Positions 8,892 through 16,742 of a stretch of DNA of 37,499 nucleotides are shown piece by piece. This stretch comes from a bacterium (GTDB taxonomy: Bacteria > Vulcanimicrobiota > JABDET01), in NCBI GenBank assembly GCA_021817145.1, contig JAKAVV010000023.1:1-37499 (forward strand). The letters run 5' to 3'. The notes beneath the pieces were generated by a model. That model did no database searches. It had not been told where the DNA came from and worked only from the letters and a program-made list of their open reading frames with translations. Position 1 is the stretch's first letter, and each line of letters starts with the position of its first letter. The position numbers and the translations under genes are program-made.

Positions 8892-10979
8892 ATGCTTTTA
8901 CCCTCTCCAGTTTATTCTAACCTTGCTCACCTTAAGGAAAGGCCTGCTTTAAAGTTTTCTATACAAGAGGGGAAAACCAAAAATTGGTTTTTCAAAAATT
9001 CAAAAGTGGCTGTGCAGTTAGTTGTCACATCAGGAAGGAAATCTTGCATTATTGCTGCTTTCCCCGCAGGGAACAGCGGAATTGGATTATGGTTCAAAGG
9101 CAGACCAACCCTGAAACTTTCAAATGCTCAAGCTGGAGCAGGCCAATCGGGGGAAATCATAAACTTTTCGATTCAAACTCCTTCTAAAAAACTGATTTTA
9201 AAAAAAATAATTTTAAATAATATTCGAATTCTGAGAAATGCGCCTCCAGAAACAGCGCTCATTCCCATTGAAGAAAAATACGCGTTAGAACATCATATTA
9301 AAGAAATAGGGAGTATTTTCCCAAAGGTTAAGCTTGTAAAAAGTTCTTATGGAACAAACCTGATATTTATCAGAAAAGACTTCAATTTGAACAAACCTTA
9401 TCAGGCGATTTTAACTTTCCCGCGGAAAACAGCGATAAAAAAAATAAAAACAGGATGGGAATTCACTAATTTATACGGATTCATCTCTTTCCAAGCGCAA
9501 TTTTCAATACCTTTTAAGCCTTTAACCCCTATCTCCTTAAATCGCCTCATTCTTCCTCAAGTCTTATCTGAAATAAGGCAGAACAGCAGTCCATACTTGC
9601 GGCAGTCTCTCAGAAACCTGGAGTTTTTAAGCTTTAAACAAAAATTTCTAGCTGGGGGATGGAGATTTTTCACTTATTTCGGAAGGGATACAGAAATGAC
9701 CCTTTTAATGATGCAAAATGTCTTAACGCCAAAAGCTTATGGAATCGGGATCCAGGCGATCCTGAACCGAATTTCACCACAAGGCGAGGTGGCGCATGAA
9801 GAAGATGCGGGAAGCTTAAAAGAGTACGATAAAATATCGGGAAAGCCTTTTCTACATTACCCTATGCTTGACGAAAATTTCCTGCTCCCCATACTGTTTT
9901 TACAGTATCTTGACAAACTGACTCCAGGGCAGGCAAAAAAGTTTTTGAATCGCGCAAACCCTTCTCATGAAACAAATGGAGAAACTCTTCTGAAGAATTT
10001 CCACTTGATTCTTTCTGAAACCCTTCCTTTCGCTCTCTCAGAGAAAGCGCAAAACTTGATCCGCCTGAATAGAGGAGAAAATGCTGGGGATTGGAGAGAT
10101 TCACAGCAAGGGCTTGCTTATGGAAAATATCCTGGAGATGTCAACTGCTGGCTCGTTCCTCTTGCTCTTAGATCCATTGAAAAAATCTCACAAAAATTTC
10201 CGAAAATTTTCCCCCTTTCAAAGCAAGCAGGAAGATTAGAAACAGTATGGAGAAAATCCCAAAAGTTTTTCCTTGTTCATTACTCTACTGAGCAGGTTAG
10301 AAAAATCATGAAAATCTACTTAAACAGCCCCCTTTTTACACGGCAAGAAAAAAAATACTTTTTATCTGAAAAGATCCAGAAAAGAATAACACTCTCTAAA
10401 TTTTTGCGAGGGGAAACGCCTGCGATCCTAAAACATGGATTATCATTCCCTGCTTTGTCTTTAAATGCTCAAGGGAAACCGATCCCTGTGATGAATTCAG
10501 ATCCTGTTTTTGAATTGTTTTTAGGCCGTCCTTCCGACAAAGAGATAAAAAAACTGCTTCCTATTTTCACTCTCCCCTATCCTATTGGATTAAAAACACA
10601 AGTTGGTCTTTTAGTTTCAAATCCAGCTTATACCTTAAACCCAAAAGATTGGAAAAACCTGAATTATAATGCTTATCAAGGAACTGTTATCTGGGTTTGG
10701 GCTCAGGAAATGCTGAGATTAGGATTACTGAAACAAGAAAAAAGAGAAGTTTCAAATCCCCCTTTAATTTCGGAATTAAAAGCAGAAAACCGCTTTTACG
10801 CTCATACAGAAAAAGAGCTTGGACCTCTTTTATTAAGCGAGCTTTACACTTGGCAGGTGAAAAACAAGAAGATGAACCCTGTTCCTTATGGAGTGCTGAA
10901 AGGAAGCCAGACAGAAGCAGATGCCATTCAACTCTGGAGCAGCATTCTTCCTGCCATTTATATGGCAGAGCATAAGTAA
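8892..10979 (+). CDS. Six-hairpin glycosidase-like protein (amylo-1,6-glucosidase-related)
   Basis: 695 residues, no obvious signal peptide. The N-terminal quarter is beta-rich. From about residue 235 there is a helical (alpha/alpha)6-type region with TYFGRDTEM near 265, GEVAHEED near 300, AGDWRDS near 400, YPGDVNC near 413 and YQGTVIWVW near 595. These acidic and aromatic blocks resemble debranching-enzyme and related glycoside hydrolase families, in which Asp and Glu in such motifs act as acid and base. The true substrate is unknown. It follows the methyltransferase by 20 bp and converges with the TPR gene, whose end is 5 bp away. Function is by fold resemblance only. Confidence 0.6.
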   Translation: MLLPSPVYSNLAHLKERPALKFSIQEGKTKNWFFKNSKVAVQLVVTSGRKSCIIAAFPAGNSGIGLWFKGRPTLKLSNAQAGAGQSGEIINFSIQTPSKKLILKKIILNNIRILRNAPPETALIPIEEKYALEHHIKEIGSIFPKVKLVKSSYGTNLIFIRKDFNLNKPYQAILTFPRKTAIKKIKTGWEFTNLYGFISFQAQFSIPFKPLTPISLNRLILPQVLSEIRQNSSPYLRQSLRNLEFLSFKQKFLAGGWRFFTYFGRDTEMTLLMMQNVLTPKAYGIGIQAILNRISPQGEVAHEEDAGSLKEYDKISGKPFLHYPMLDENFLLPILFLQYLDKLTPGQAKKFLNRANPSHETNGETLLKNFHLILSETLPFALSEKAQNLIRLNRGENAGDWRDSQQGLAYGKYPGDVNCWLVPLALRSIEKISQKFPKIFPLSKQAGRLETVWRKSQKFFLVHYSTEQVRKIMKIYLNSPLFTRQEKKYFLSEKIQKRITLSKFLRGETPAILKHGLSFPALSLNAQGKPIPVMNSDPVFELFLGRPSDKEIKKLLPIFTLPYPIGLKTQVGLLVSNPAYTLNPKDWKNLNYNAYQGTVIWVWAQEMLRLGLLKQEKREVSNPPLISELKAENRFYAHTEKELGPLLLSELYTWQVKNKKMNPVPYGVLKGSQTEADAIQLWSSILPAIYMAEHK

Positions 10980-10984
10980 TACCG

Positions 10985-11689
10985 TTATCTCGGCTGTGCT
11001 TCTCGACTCAATTTTTGAATTCGAATTAAAGCAGGGCCATATCCAGGGAGAATTTTTAAAACTTTTTTCCAGGTTTGAATCGCTTTTTTCTTGCTGCCAA
11101 CAGTTTCATAGCAGTGCCCTAAAATCTGCAAATCATCGCTTTGAATAAATTTATATTTTTGCCCAAGAGAAAGCTTTGTTCCTGCGATTTGAACCGCTTT
11201 ATTGAGATAAGGGATGGCTTTAGGACAGTTATGCAGATCGAAAAAATACATGGTCCCAACAGTATCATATAATCGGGCGCTGTCAGGATTATGAGAGATT
11301 CCTTTTTTTAAATACTGAAAACCCTGTTTAAATTTTCCAAGACTGCTGATCAGCCTCCAGGCTCCGACGTCATACGCAGGAATAAAATGGGGATCCAGAC
11401 GGGTAACAAGTTGACATAATCCTAATATCTCTCCGATTTTTTTCGGATTTCCAGTTCCTATTCGAGATGTCACAACTGTCAATCCTAATTCATGATGATA
11501 AATTTCAACATCCATCCAGAGATAAGAAGCAATGGTGTATCGGAATTGTCCTAAAAATCTCAATATAAAATTGGACATTGTCACTTTACGGTTCTGCTCT
11601 AAGCCAAGGCGTATTCTTTCCTTTCCTATATATGGTTCTACCAAGAAAAGAACGGCAAGAAGAAGGAAGCCAAGCGCAGCCTTTCTCAT
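10985..11689 (-). CDS. Membrane-anchored TPR-repeat protein
   Basis: About 234 residues. One N-terminal membrane helix (AALGFLLLAVLFLVEPYIG) is followed by a conserved-looking stretch (YTIASYLWMDVEIYHHE). Tetratricopeptide-like helical pairs follow from about 100 (GEILGLCQLVTRLDPHFIPAYDVGAW; YLKKGISHNPDSARLYDTVGTMYF; KKAIQTWKKVLKILPG). I chose the ATG at 11689 because it overlaps the stop of the small upstream gene as ATGA. It is the last gene of an ABC-transporter operon and probably scaffolds or assists that exporter. No enzymatic motif is visible. Confidence 0.75.
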   Translation of the reverse strand: MRKAALGFLLLAVLFLVEPYIGKERIRLGLEQNRKVTMSNFILRFLGQFRYTIASYLWMDVEIYHHELGLTVVTSRIGTGNPKKIGEILGLCQLVTRLDPHFIPAYDVGAWRLISSLGKFKQGFQYLKKGISHNPDSARLYDTVGTMYFFDLHNCPKAIPYLNKAVQIAGTKLSLGQKYKFIQSDDLQILGHCYETVGSKKKAIQTWKKVLKILPGYGPALIRIQKLSREAQPR

Positions 11690-11931
11690 GACTGATTTTT
11701 CCTCTTCCAATTATAAAACCAGACAATACAGCAGGCAAGCAGTAAATAACCTGACTGCTCCAAAATACGAATAGGAGTATCAGGGAGACGCCAGGGTTGA
11801 TGCCAATAAGCCTGGTAGTAAAATTGACCTGGACCAGGGTTCTCCTCAGCCAGCTTATTAACAGCTTCAGCATGAACGCTGAGACACAAGAAAAAAAAGC
11901 CAGAAATAAAACTTAAGACTTTTTTAATCAT
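11686..11931 (-). CDS. Small exported/membrane protein of the ABC operon, unknown function
   Basis: 81 residues. A cleavable-looking signal sequence (FISGFFFLCLSVHAEA) is followed by a short polar segment rich in Trp, Pro and Tyr, then a C-terminal membrane helix (YLLLACCIVWFYNW) and a basic tail. It sits 7 bp after the permease gene and overlaps the TPR gene start by 4 bp. The operon position, rather than any motif, ties it to the transporter. I do not recognise the family. Confidence 0.65.
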   Translation of the reverse strand: MIKKVLSFISGFFFLCLSVHAEAVNKLAEENPGPGQFYYQAYWHQPWRLPDTPIRILEQSGYLLLACCIVWFYNWKRKNQS

Positions 11932-11938
11932 CTTCTCC

Positions 11939-12694
11939 TCATAAATCTCTTTTCAAAAAGACCGCTTCCGCAAAAAGCATGGCTAAAACAATATATAAGA
12001 ACCCATAAAGAGTCGTGGAGGCAAAATATGAGAAAGAAACAGAGTAATTGTGAGTGACTGCAGCTCGAATAGAAAAGTAATCGAAATAAGGAATAATACT
12101 TTTAACTCTCAAAATAAAAAATTGCATAATCGGGTTCCCTGTGGTAAATGTTTCAGCATAAATATGGGATAAATCTCCAAGAATATATAAAAGGACCATA
12201 CTGGCAAATGATACAGGAGCAGTCATAAAAGTGGAAAACCATATAGAAAAAGCAGTAACAACCATATCTTCAATCCAAAATAAGAGGCAGGCTCCTAGAA
12301 TAAGAGGATGAGCAGTTCCTGTGCTTAATTTTAAAATCAACATTAATTCCAGTCCAAGAACAAGGTTGAAAAACCCTAAAATCGAAGAAATTCCAACGAA
12401 CTTTCCCCATAAATATTTTCCTCTTGAAATTCCTCTTGCTAAAAAAGGATACAGCAATTTTCGCTCCATTTCATTGGGGAGAAAAGTGGAAGCAAGAGCT
12501 AAAGAGAAAAAGACACCAAACAATTCGATAAAAAGAAGAGATATATCCCGCATTAATTCCCCTTGCATCCCAAGGGTAAAGGGATTGGATAAAAGCCCTG
12601 TTCCAGCCACAACCAGCATCATGATGAACAGCACAATTAAAACTTTTCTACGATAATACTCTTTAATCGTTAAACCGCTTAACGTTAAAATCAC
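11939..12694 (-). CDS. ABC-2 type transporter permease
   Basis: 251 residues with about six hydrophobic segments, starting with VLIVLFIMMLVVAGTG near residue 19. The cytoplasmic loop FLPNEMERKLLYPFLARGISRGKYLWGKF is the typical amphipathic coupling region of ABC-2 permeases (NosY/GldF-like). It overlaps the ATPase gene by 4 bp (ATGA). The complex probably exports a lipid, polysaccharide or protein substrate, not assignable from sequence. Confidence 0.8.
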   Translation of the reverse strand: MILTLSGLTIKEYYRRKVLIVLFIMMLVVAGTGLLSNPFTLGMQGELMRDISLLFIELFGVFFSLALASTFLPNEMERKLLYPFLARGISRGKYLWGKFVGISSILGFFNLVLGLELMLILKLSTGTAHPLILGACLLFWIEDMVVTAFSIWFSTFMTAPVSFASMVLLYILGDLSHIYAETFTTGNPIMQFFILRVKSIIPYFDYFSIRAAVTHNYSVSFSYFASTTLYGFLYIVLAMLFAEAVFLKRDL

Positions 12695-13656
12695 GGCGCT
12701 TTACTCCCCGCATGTTTAGAAATCAATTTTACGAAAATCTCCTCAAGTGGAAATTTCTGAGGAAAAACCGCAACCACCTCGCCGCCTGAAGAATGAATGT
12801 CATTTAAAGCTTTATCCAGCAGATTTCTTTCAACCCCTATTTCTTGAACATGATCTTCCAAATTTCTTTGAAACAAAAGAGGGAAATTAAAAGAAATTCT
12901 CTGTTCAGAAGAGAGTTTTAGCCGAATTAAAAAAGGAGAATCTGTTTCCTGAGCTTCTAATTCAGCCAGAGTTCCCCGAAAGATTAAATCTCCTGAATCA
13001 ATAATACCGACGTAATCGCACAGACCTTCTACCTCAATTAACTGATGAGAGCTGAAAAACAGGGTCAACCCTGTTTTCTTTAAGTCATGCAAAATTTTCA
13101 ACACTTCTTGTCTTCCAATAGGGTCTAACCCTGAAGTAGGCTCGTCTAAAATTAAGATGGAAGGATCGTGGAGAAGAGCTTGAGCAATTCCAAACCTCTG
13201 CAGCATCCCTTTAGAAAACTCTCCCAGCCTACTTTTCCTTCTATCATAAAGCCCAACCATTTTTAAAAGCTTTTCTGCTTTTTCTTGAGAAGCGGAAACA
13301 GCGAGGTTCTGTAGTTTCCCATAAGCTGTCAATAATTCCTCAGCCACAAAATAAGGGGAATAAGAAGCCACTTCTGAAAGATAGCCGATTGATTTTCGAG
13401 CTTCGGGAAAAGCAGATGGTTTCCCCATCAATAATGCTTTCCCACTTGTTTGGAACCCTAAACCACAGAGAATCTTAATGGTGGTCGTTTTCCCTGCTCC
13501 ATTGGGACCGACAAACCCAAAAGTCATTCCCTGTTCAACAGAAAGATTCAAAGAATTTAATGCCTGAATCTGTTTTTTCTTTTTTCCTTTATAAATTTTT
13601 ACCAAATCAAGGGTTTGAATTGCCGGGATGCTGGAAGGATTCACTAAACTTGCCAT
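12691..13656 (-). CDS. ABC transporter ATP-binding protein
   Basis: About 321 residues. It has Walker A GPNGAGKTTT (near residue 50), an ABC signature region LGEFSKGMLQRFGIAQAL with FSKGM in place of the consensus LSGGQ, Walker B ILILDEPTSGLDP and an H-loop SSHQL. A C-terminal extension of about 90 residues is typical of the DrrA/NosF/CcmA-like group that works with ABC-2 permeases. I prefer the ATG at 13656 over the TTG at 13671. Its start is only 18 bp from the start of the divergent glycosyltransferase, so the promoter must overlap that gene. Confidence 0.9.
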   Translation of the reverse strand: MASLVNPSSIPAIQTLDLVKIYKGKKKKQIQALNSLNLSVEQGMTFGFVGPNGAGKTTTIKILCGLGFQTSGKALLMGKPSAFPEARKSIGYLSEVASYSPYFVAEELLTAYGKLQNLAVSASQEKAEKLLKMVGLYDRRKSRLGEFSKGMLQRFGIAQALLHDPSILILDEPTSGLDPIGRQEVLKILHDLKKTGLTLFFSSHQLIEVEGLCDYVGIIDSGDLIFRGTLAELEAQETDSPFLIRLKLSSEQRISFNFPLLFQRNLEDHVQEIGVERNLLDKALNDIHSSGGEVVAVFPQKFPLEEIFVKLISKHAGSKAP

Positions 13657-13674
13657 ATAATAAGACACCAAACC

Positions 13675-15276
13675 ATGCGTTTTAGACTGTTGTCAATTTT
13701 CGCTCTTTTTGCCACGATCACCTTTTTTATTGGAAGCCATTTTTTTGGAAATCAATTCATTAAACCAGACGAATCTCTTTACACACAAATCTCTTTAGAG
13801 ATGTACAAAACGGATCACTGGATTGTTCCTGTCCATTATGGAAGACCTGATTTTGTAAAACCCCCTTTTGTTTATTGGATGGAACTTCTGGGTTTCCATC
13901 TTTTCGGAAAAAGAATCTTTTCGGCTAAATTCTTGATCTGGATTACAGGTATTTTAACGATTTTATGCACTTATGGGATCGGGCTTCTCATTTTTAATTC
14001 AGAGACAGCTGCCCTTGGAGCTTTTTTTCTTCTTGCCAATTTTTTCTTTTTCCCTTACAGCCAAGCTGATATGATGGATGTCCCTCTTGTTTTTTTCCTT
14101 GTTTTATCAGTCTATGCCTTTATTCTTGGAATTAAAAAAAATCGTCTGTGGTTTCTTGTGTCAGGAATCAGTCTTGGACTAAATACTTTAACAAAAGGAC
14201 CTGTCGGAATTTTATTGACCCTTTTCCCGCTCCTCTTTTATACCTGGGCATTTAATGAGTGGAAAATCATAAAAACCAGAGAATTTGCTGCCGCTTTCTT
14301 TTTAGCCTTTTTTTTCAGCTGGATCTGGCCCCTTCTCCTTTTTTTTAAAGGATACTGGAAACCCTGGTTTGACCAGTTTATTCTAGTCCAGAACTTCGGA
14401 AAATTTTCGGAAAAATCAATTCCATTTTATGTCCTATTAACAGGGCTTTTTGGAGGAATGATTCCATGGAGCTTTCTACTCTTAGAAAGCCTGGTAAAAG
14501 GAATCCATTCCATTGTAACAAGAGCAAGTAAGTCAGGCAAAACAACAGACAATATGACGGTTTCAAAAAACGCCATTTTTCTTTTAGGATGGACTGCAGG
14601 AATTTTTTTTATTTACTCTCTCCCTGCGAGAAAACTTCCACATTACGTTCTTCCCGCTCTTCCTGCCTGCTGTTTGCTGATGGCTTCCCTATCAGAATTC
14701 AGCCTCTTTTCAATTTGGCCAACCCGACTCCTTCTTGTCATCATAGGAATCTTTTCGTTTATAGGAATACGGTTAACCCACAACCTTTTCATTCAAAGCT
14801 TGCTGATTATCAGTGGACTTGCCGTACTAACAGCAGCAGTCCTCTTGAAAAACAGAAAAAGAGTTTTTTGGTCAGTTCTGTTATTTGGAATCTCCCTTTC
14901 TTTCAGTCCAATCGTGATTCCAGCTCTTTCTTTCCCCCATCAAAAAAAGATTATCCAGCAATTTTCTCAAAAAAAAGTAGGGGTCTTCTCTCCTCTTGAC
15001 ACGGATCCAAAAGGATTCGAATTGTCCGCCGCCTTCTCTACTTGCAAAACCATCCCATGCTCTCGTAAAATTCTGAAAGACAAGGGGATTTTAATCTTTC
15101 CTTCTCATGACAAACCGCGGCTGAACAGAATCCCTTTAAAAATAATAAAAAAATGGAAAAGATGGAAATCAGGACTTGGATTAGGGGATATCCTCCATGC
15201 CTTATGGACTGAGAATACAGCGCCATTAATGGCAACCATGAATGCAGCTGTATTGAAAAAGAAAAGGGAGTTTTAA
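13675..15276 (+). CDS. ArnT/PMT-like membrane glycosyltransferase
   Basis: 533 residues with about eleven hydrophobic segments. After the first helix comes KPDESLYTQISLEMYKTDHW, matching the DE-containing first periplasmic loop of the GT39/GT83 families, where the Asp is catalytic. VKPPFVYWMELLGFHLFG also matches. These enzymes move a sugar from an undecaprenyl or dolichyl carrier onto lipid A, a protein or another polymer. The C-terminal 130 residues are soluble or weakly hydrophobic. Whether the acceptor is LPS or protein is unknown; nearby lpt genes only hint at LPS. Confidence 0.82.
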   Translation: MRFRLLSIFALFATITFFIGSHFFGNQFIKPDESLYTQISLEMYKTDHWIVPVHYGRPDFVKPPFVYWMELLGFHLFGKRIFSAKFLIWITGILTILCTYGIGLLIFNSETAALGAFFLLANFFFFPYSQADMMDVPLVFFLVLSVYAFILGIKKNRLWFLVSGISLGLNTLTKGPVGILLTLFPLLFYTWAFNEWKIIKTREFAAAFFLAFFFSWIWPLLLFFKGYWKPWFDQFILVQNFGKFSEKSIPFYVLLTGLFGGMIPWSFLLLESLVKGIHSIVTRASKSGKTTDNMTVSKNAIFLLGWTAGIFFIYSLPARKLPHYVLPALPACCLLMASLSEFSLFSIWPTRLLLVIIGIFSFIGIRLTHNLFIQSLLIISGLAVLTAAVLLKNRKRVFWSVLLFGISLSFSPIVIPALSFPHQKKIIQQFSQKKVGVFSPLDTDPKGFELSAAFSTCKTIPCSRKILKDKGILIFPSHDKPRLNRIPLKIIKKWKRWKSGLGLGDILHALWTENTAPLMATMNAAVLKKKREF

Positions 15277-15303
15277 TTTGGCGTAGAATTCCGATTTATG
15301 CAA

Positions 15304-15388
15304 GCGGGGGTGGCGGAACTGGCAGACGCGTACGTTTGAGGGGCGTATGGGTTAAACCGTGTGGGTTCAAGTCCCACCCTCCGCACCA
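15304..15388 (+). tRNA. tRNA-Leu (anticodon GAG)
   Basis: 85-nt class II tRNA. The acceptor stem GCGGGGG pairs with CCTCCGC (one G-U pair) and CCA is encoded at 15386-15388. The D stem is GCG/CGC, the anticodon stem TACGT/GCGTA, with GAG at 15338-15340 in a seven-base loop. There is a long variable arm and a T arm GTGGG-TTCAAGT-CCCAC. It reads CUC and CUU leucine codons. It lies 27 bp downstream of the glycosyltransferase stop. Confidence 0.95.
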
Positions 15389-15399
15389 GATTCTTTAGC

Positions 15400-15471
15400 C
15401 TTAACATGCTGACTTAACTTGGAAGGGAAATTTCTACAGACTTAACATGCTGACTTAACTTGGAAGGGAAA
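15400..15471 (+). repeat. 31-bp tandem direct repeat, two copies
   Basis: Two exact 31-bp copies at 15400-15430 and 15441-15471, starting CTTAACATGCTGACTTAAC and ending in GGAAGGGAAA, with a 10-bp spacer. Each copy carries a ribosome-binding sequence (GGAAGGG); the second immediately precedes the ATG at 15472. Its closeness to the tRNA 3' end suggests either a local duplication or an integration scar. Confidence 0.85.
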
Positions 15472-16074
15472 ATGATATACGGAATCATTTTAGTTATTGG
15501 GTTGGTCTCTATTATTGCCTATATCTACCTATCACAAAAATCGTATGATTTTTTCTACAAATTGAAAGAAGATTTAAATGGAGAAACCAATCTCTTATCC
15601 TCTCTTATTTGCCCTAATTTTTCAGCGCATTATGAAGGATCCCTTTTCCGATGTTTTTATTACAAAGGAGAGAGCCCAGATCGTTCTGGTACAAGCACCC
15701 TATCCTGGTTTAAAATTGAGGCTCCAATCTCTTTTCCTGGAAATTTCATCATATCTCCTAAACAGGGCAGTTTAGGGATGAAATTACTGTCCCTGCCAAT
15801 CTTGGGCCATAAAATTCAAATTGGAATACCAGAAATAGACGAATATTACACCATTAAAAGCAGCATCCCTGATTTTGCCAAAAATTACTTTTCAAAAAAA
15901 AATCAAAGAGATATTCTTAAAGATCTCTTTCATCAATATCAAATCAACAAACTAGAAATAAAATCAGACAAAATAGAAGTCTCTGTGCTTGGGACTCGTA
16001 TCCATACAGTTGTAACATCAAATTGGGTGAGAGAAGTGGTAAAAAAAATCAAAGAAATTGACAGCAAAAGTTAA
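15472..16074 (+). CDS. Membrane-anchored hypothetical protein
   Basis: About 200 residues. A single N-terminal membrane helix (YGIILVIGLVSIIAYIYL) is followed by a soluble domain of mixed alpha/beta character. I do not recognise a family. The ATG at 15472 has GGAAGGG four bases upstream, so I chose it over the TTG at 15460. It stands alone on the plus strand between tRNA-Leu and the YjfB-like gene. The soluble part probably lies outside the cytoplasmic membrane if the basic residues after the helix are not topogenic; this is uncertain. Confidence 0.65.
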   Translation: MIYGIILVIGLVSIIAYIYLSQKSYDFFYKLKEDLNGETNLLSSLICPNFSAHYEGSLFRCFYYKGESPDRSGTSTLSWFKIEAPISFPGNFIISPKQGSLGMKLLSLPILGHKIQIGIPEIDEYYTIKSSIPDFAKNYFSKKNQRDILKDLFHQYQINKLEIKSDKIEVSVLGTRIHTVVTSNWVREVVKKIKEIDSKS

Positions 16075-16181
16075 GCCTTTGTGCTTGCAAATTCTTTTCC
16101 GCTGTCGGCGTTTAATTCTTTTTTGTTCCATCCCACATTGTTTTTTCCCCAATGAAGAGTATAATAGGAGAAGAGGATGAT

Positions 16182-16376
16182 ATGAGTTCTTTAAATTCTA
16201 TTTCAGGGATTCAGGCAGCCCAGGCGCAGTCCGATATTGTGCTCAGCCTTTTAAAAACGACCCAAAATTTTGCAGCTCAAACGCAAGAAAGTTTAATCAA
16301 TAAAACAGTTGATTCTTTAAACCAGATGATGCTGTCAAGCGTAGGAATCGGAAAAAACTTCAATTCTTTGGCTTAA
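16182..16376 (+). CDS. YjfB-like putative motility protein
   Basis: 64 residues from the ATG at 16182, preceded by a strong purine-rich ribosome-binding site (GGAGAAGAGG). An upstream in-frame ATG at 16152 is less likely. The sequence SGIQAAQAQSDIVLSLLKT...SLNQMM is helical and resembles the small YjfB family annotated as putative motility proteins and found near flagellar genes in several phyla. It is monocistronic and converges on the PilZ gene with 5 bp between them. The biochemical role of the family is unknown. Confidence 0.65.
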   Translation: MSSLNSISGIQAAQAQSDIVLSLLKTTQNFAAQTQESLINKTVDSLNQMMLSSVGIGKNFNSLA

Positions 16377-16381
16377 CTTTT

Positions 16382-16741
16382 TTAAATTAATCCCCTCCGT
16401 CTAAGTTCTAATGATTTGGTATTGATAAATTTTACGATTTTCTCTCTAGCCGCTTCCTCCAACTGAATGAATTCAACCCCCATGCTCCACTTTTTATTTT
16501 CCAGAGGTTTTACCCACTTTACCAATCCAACGGCTGAAATAGGAAAACTCTCCCCTTCCAGGTTAAACTGCAGCTTAAGATAGCTGTTGACAGGGAATCC
16601 ACCCTCTGCAACAAGATTCATGCCCCCAGCGCTTAAATCATGGGTATTCAAAGAATATTTTACTCCTGATGGATCAAAAACATTAACCTGCATTCTAACC
16701 GGAAGCCTGAAATATCTCCTTTTTTGAGGGATATCAGTCAT
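16382..16741 (-). CDS. PilZ-domain cyclic-di-GMP receptor protein
   Basis: 119 residues forming a single PilZ domain. The KRRYFRLP motif at about 7-14 supplies RxxxR, and THDLSAGGMNL near 33-43 supplies the (D/N)xSxxG motif; both contact cyclic-di-GMP in this family. VGVEF-like GVEFIQL near the end completes the barrel. It lies 1 bp downstream of the HEAT-repeat gene and is probably co-transcribed. It likely relays the second messenger to motility, pili or polysaccharide systems, but the output is not determinable here. Confidence 0.88.
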   Translation of the reverse strand: MTDIPQKRRYFRLPVRMQVNVFDPSGVKYSLNTHDLSAGGMNLVAEGGFPVNSYLKLQFNLEGESFPISAVGLVKWVKPLENKKWSMGVEFIQLEEAAREKIVKFINTKSLELRRRGLI

Positions 16742-16742
16742 T

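Noticed and set aside
15400-15471. Short CRISPR-like array
   Set aside because: Only two repeats and a 10-bp spacer; no cas genes.
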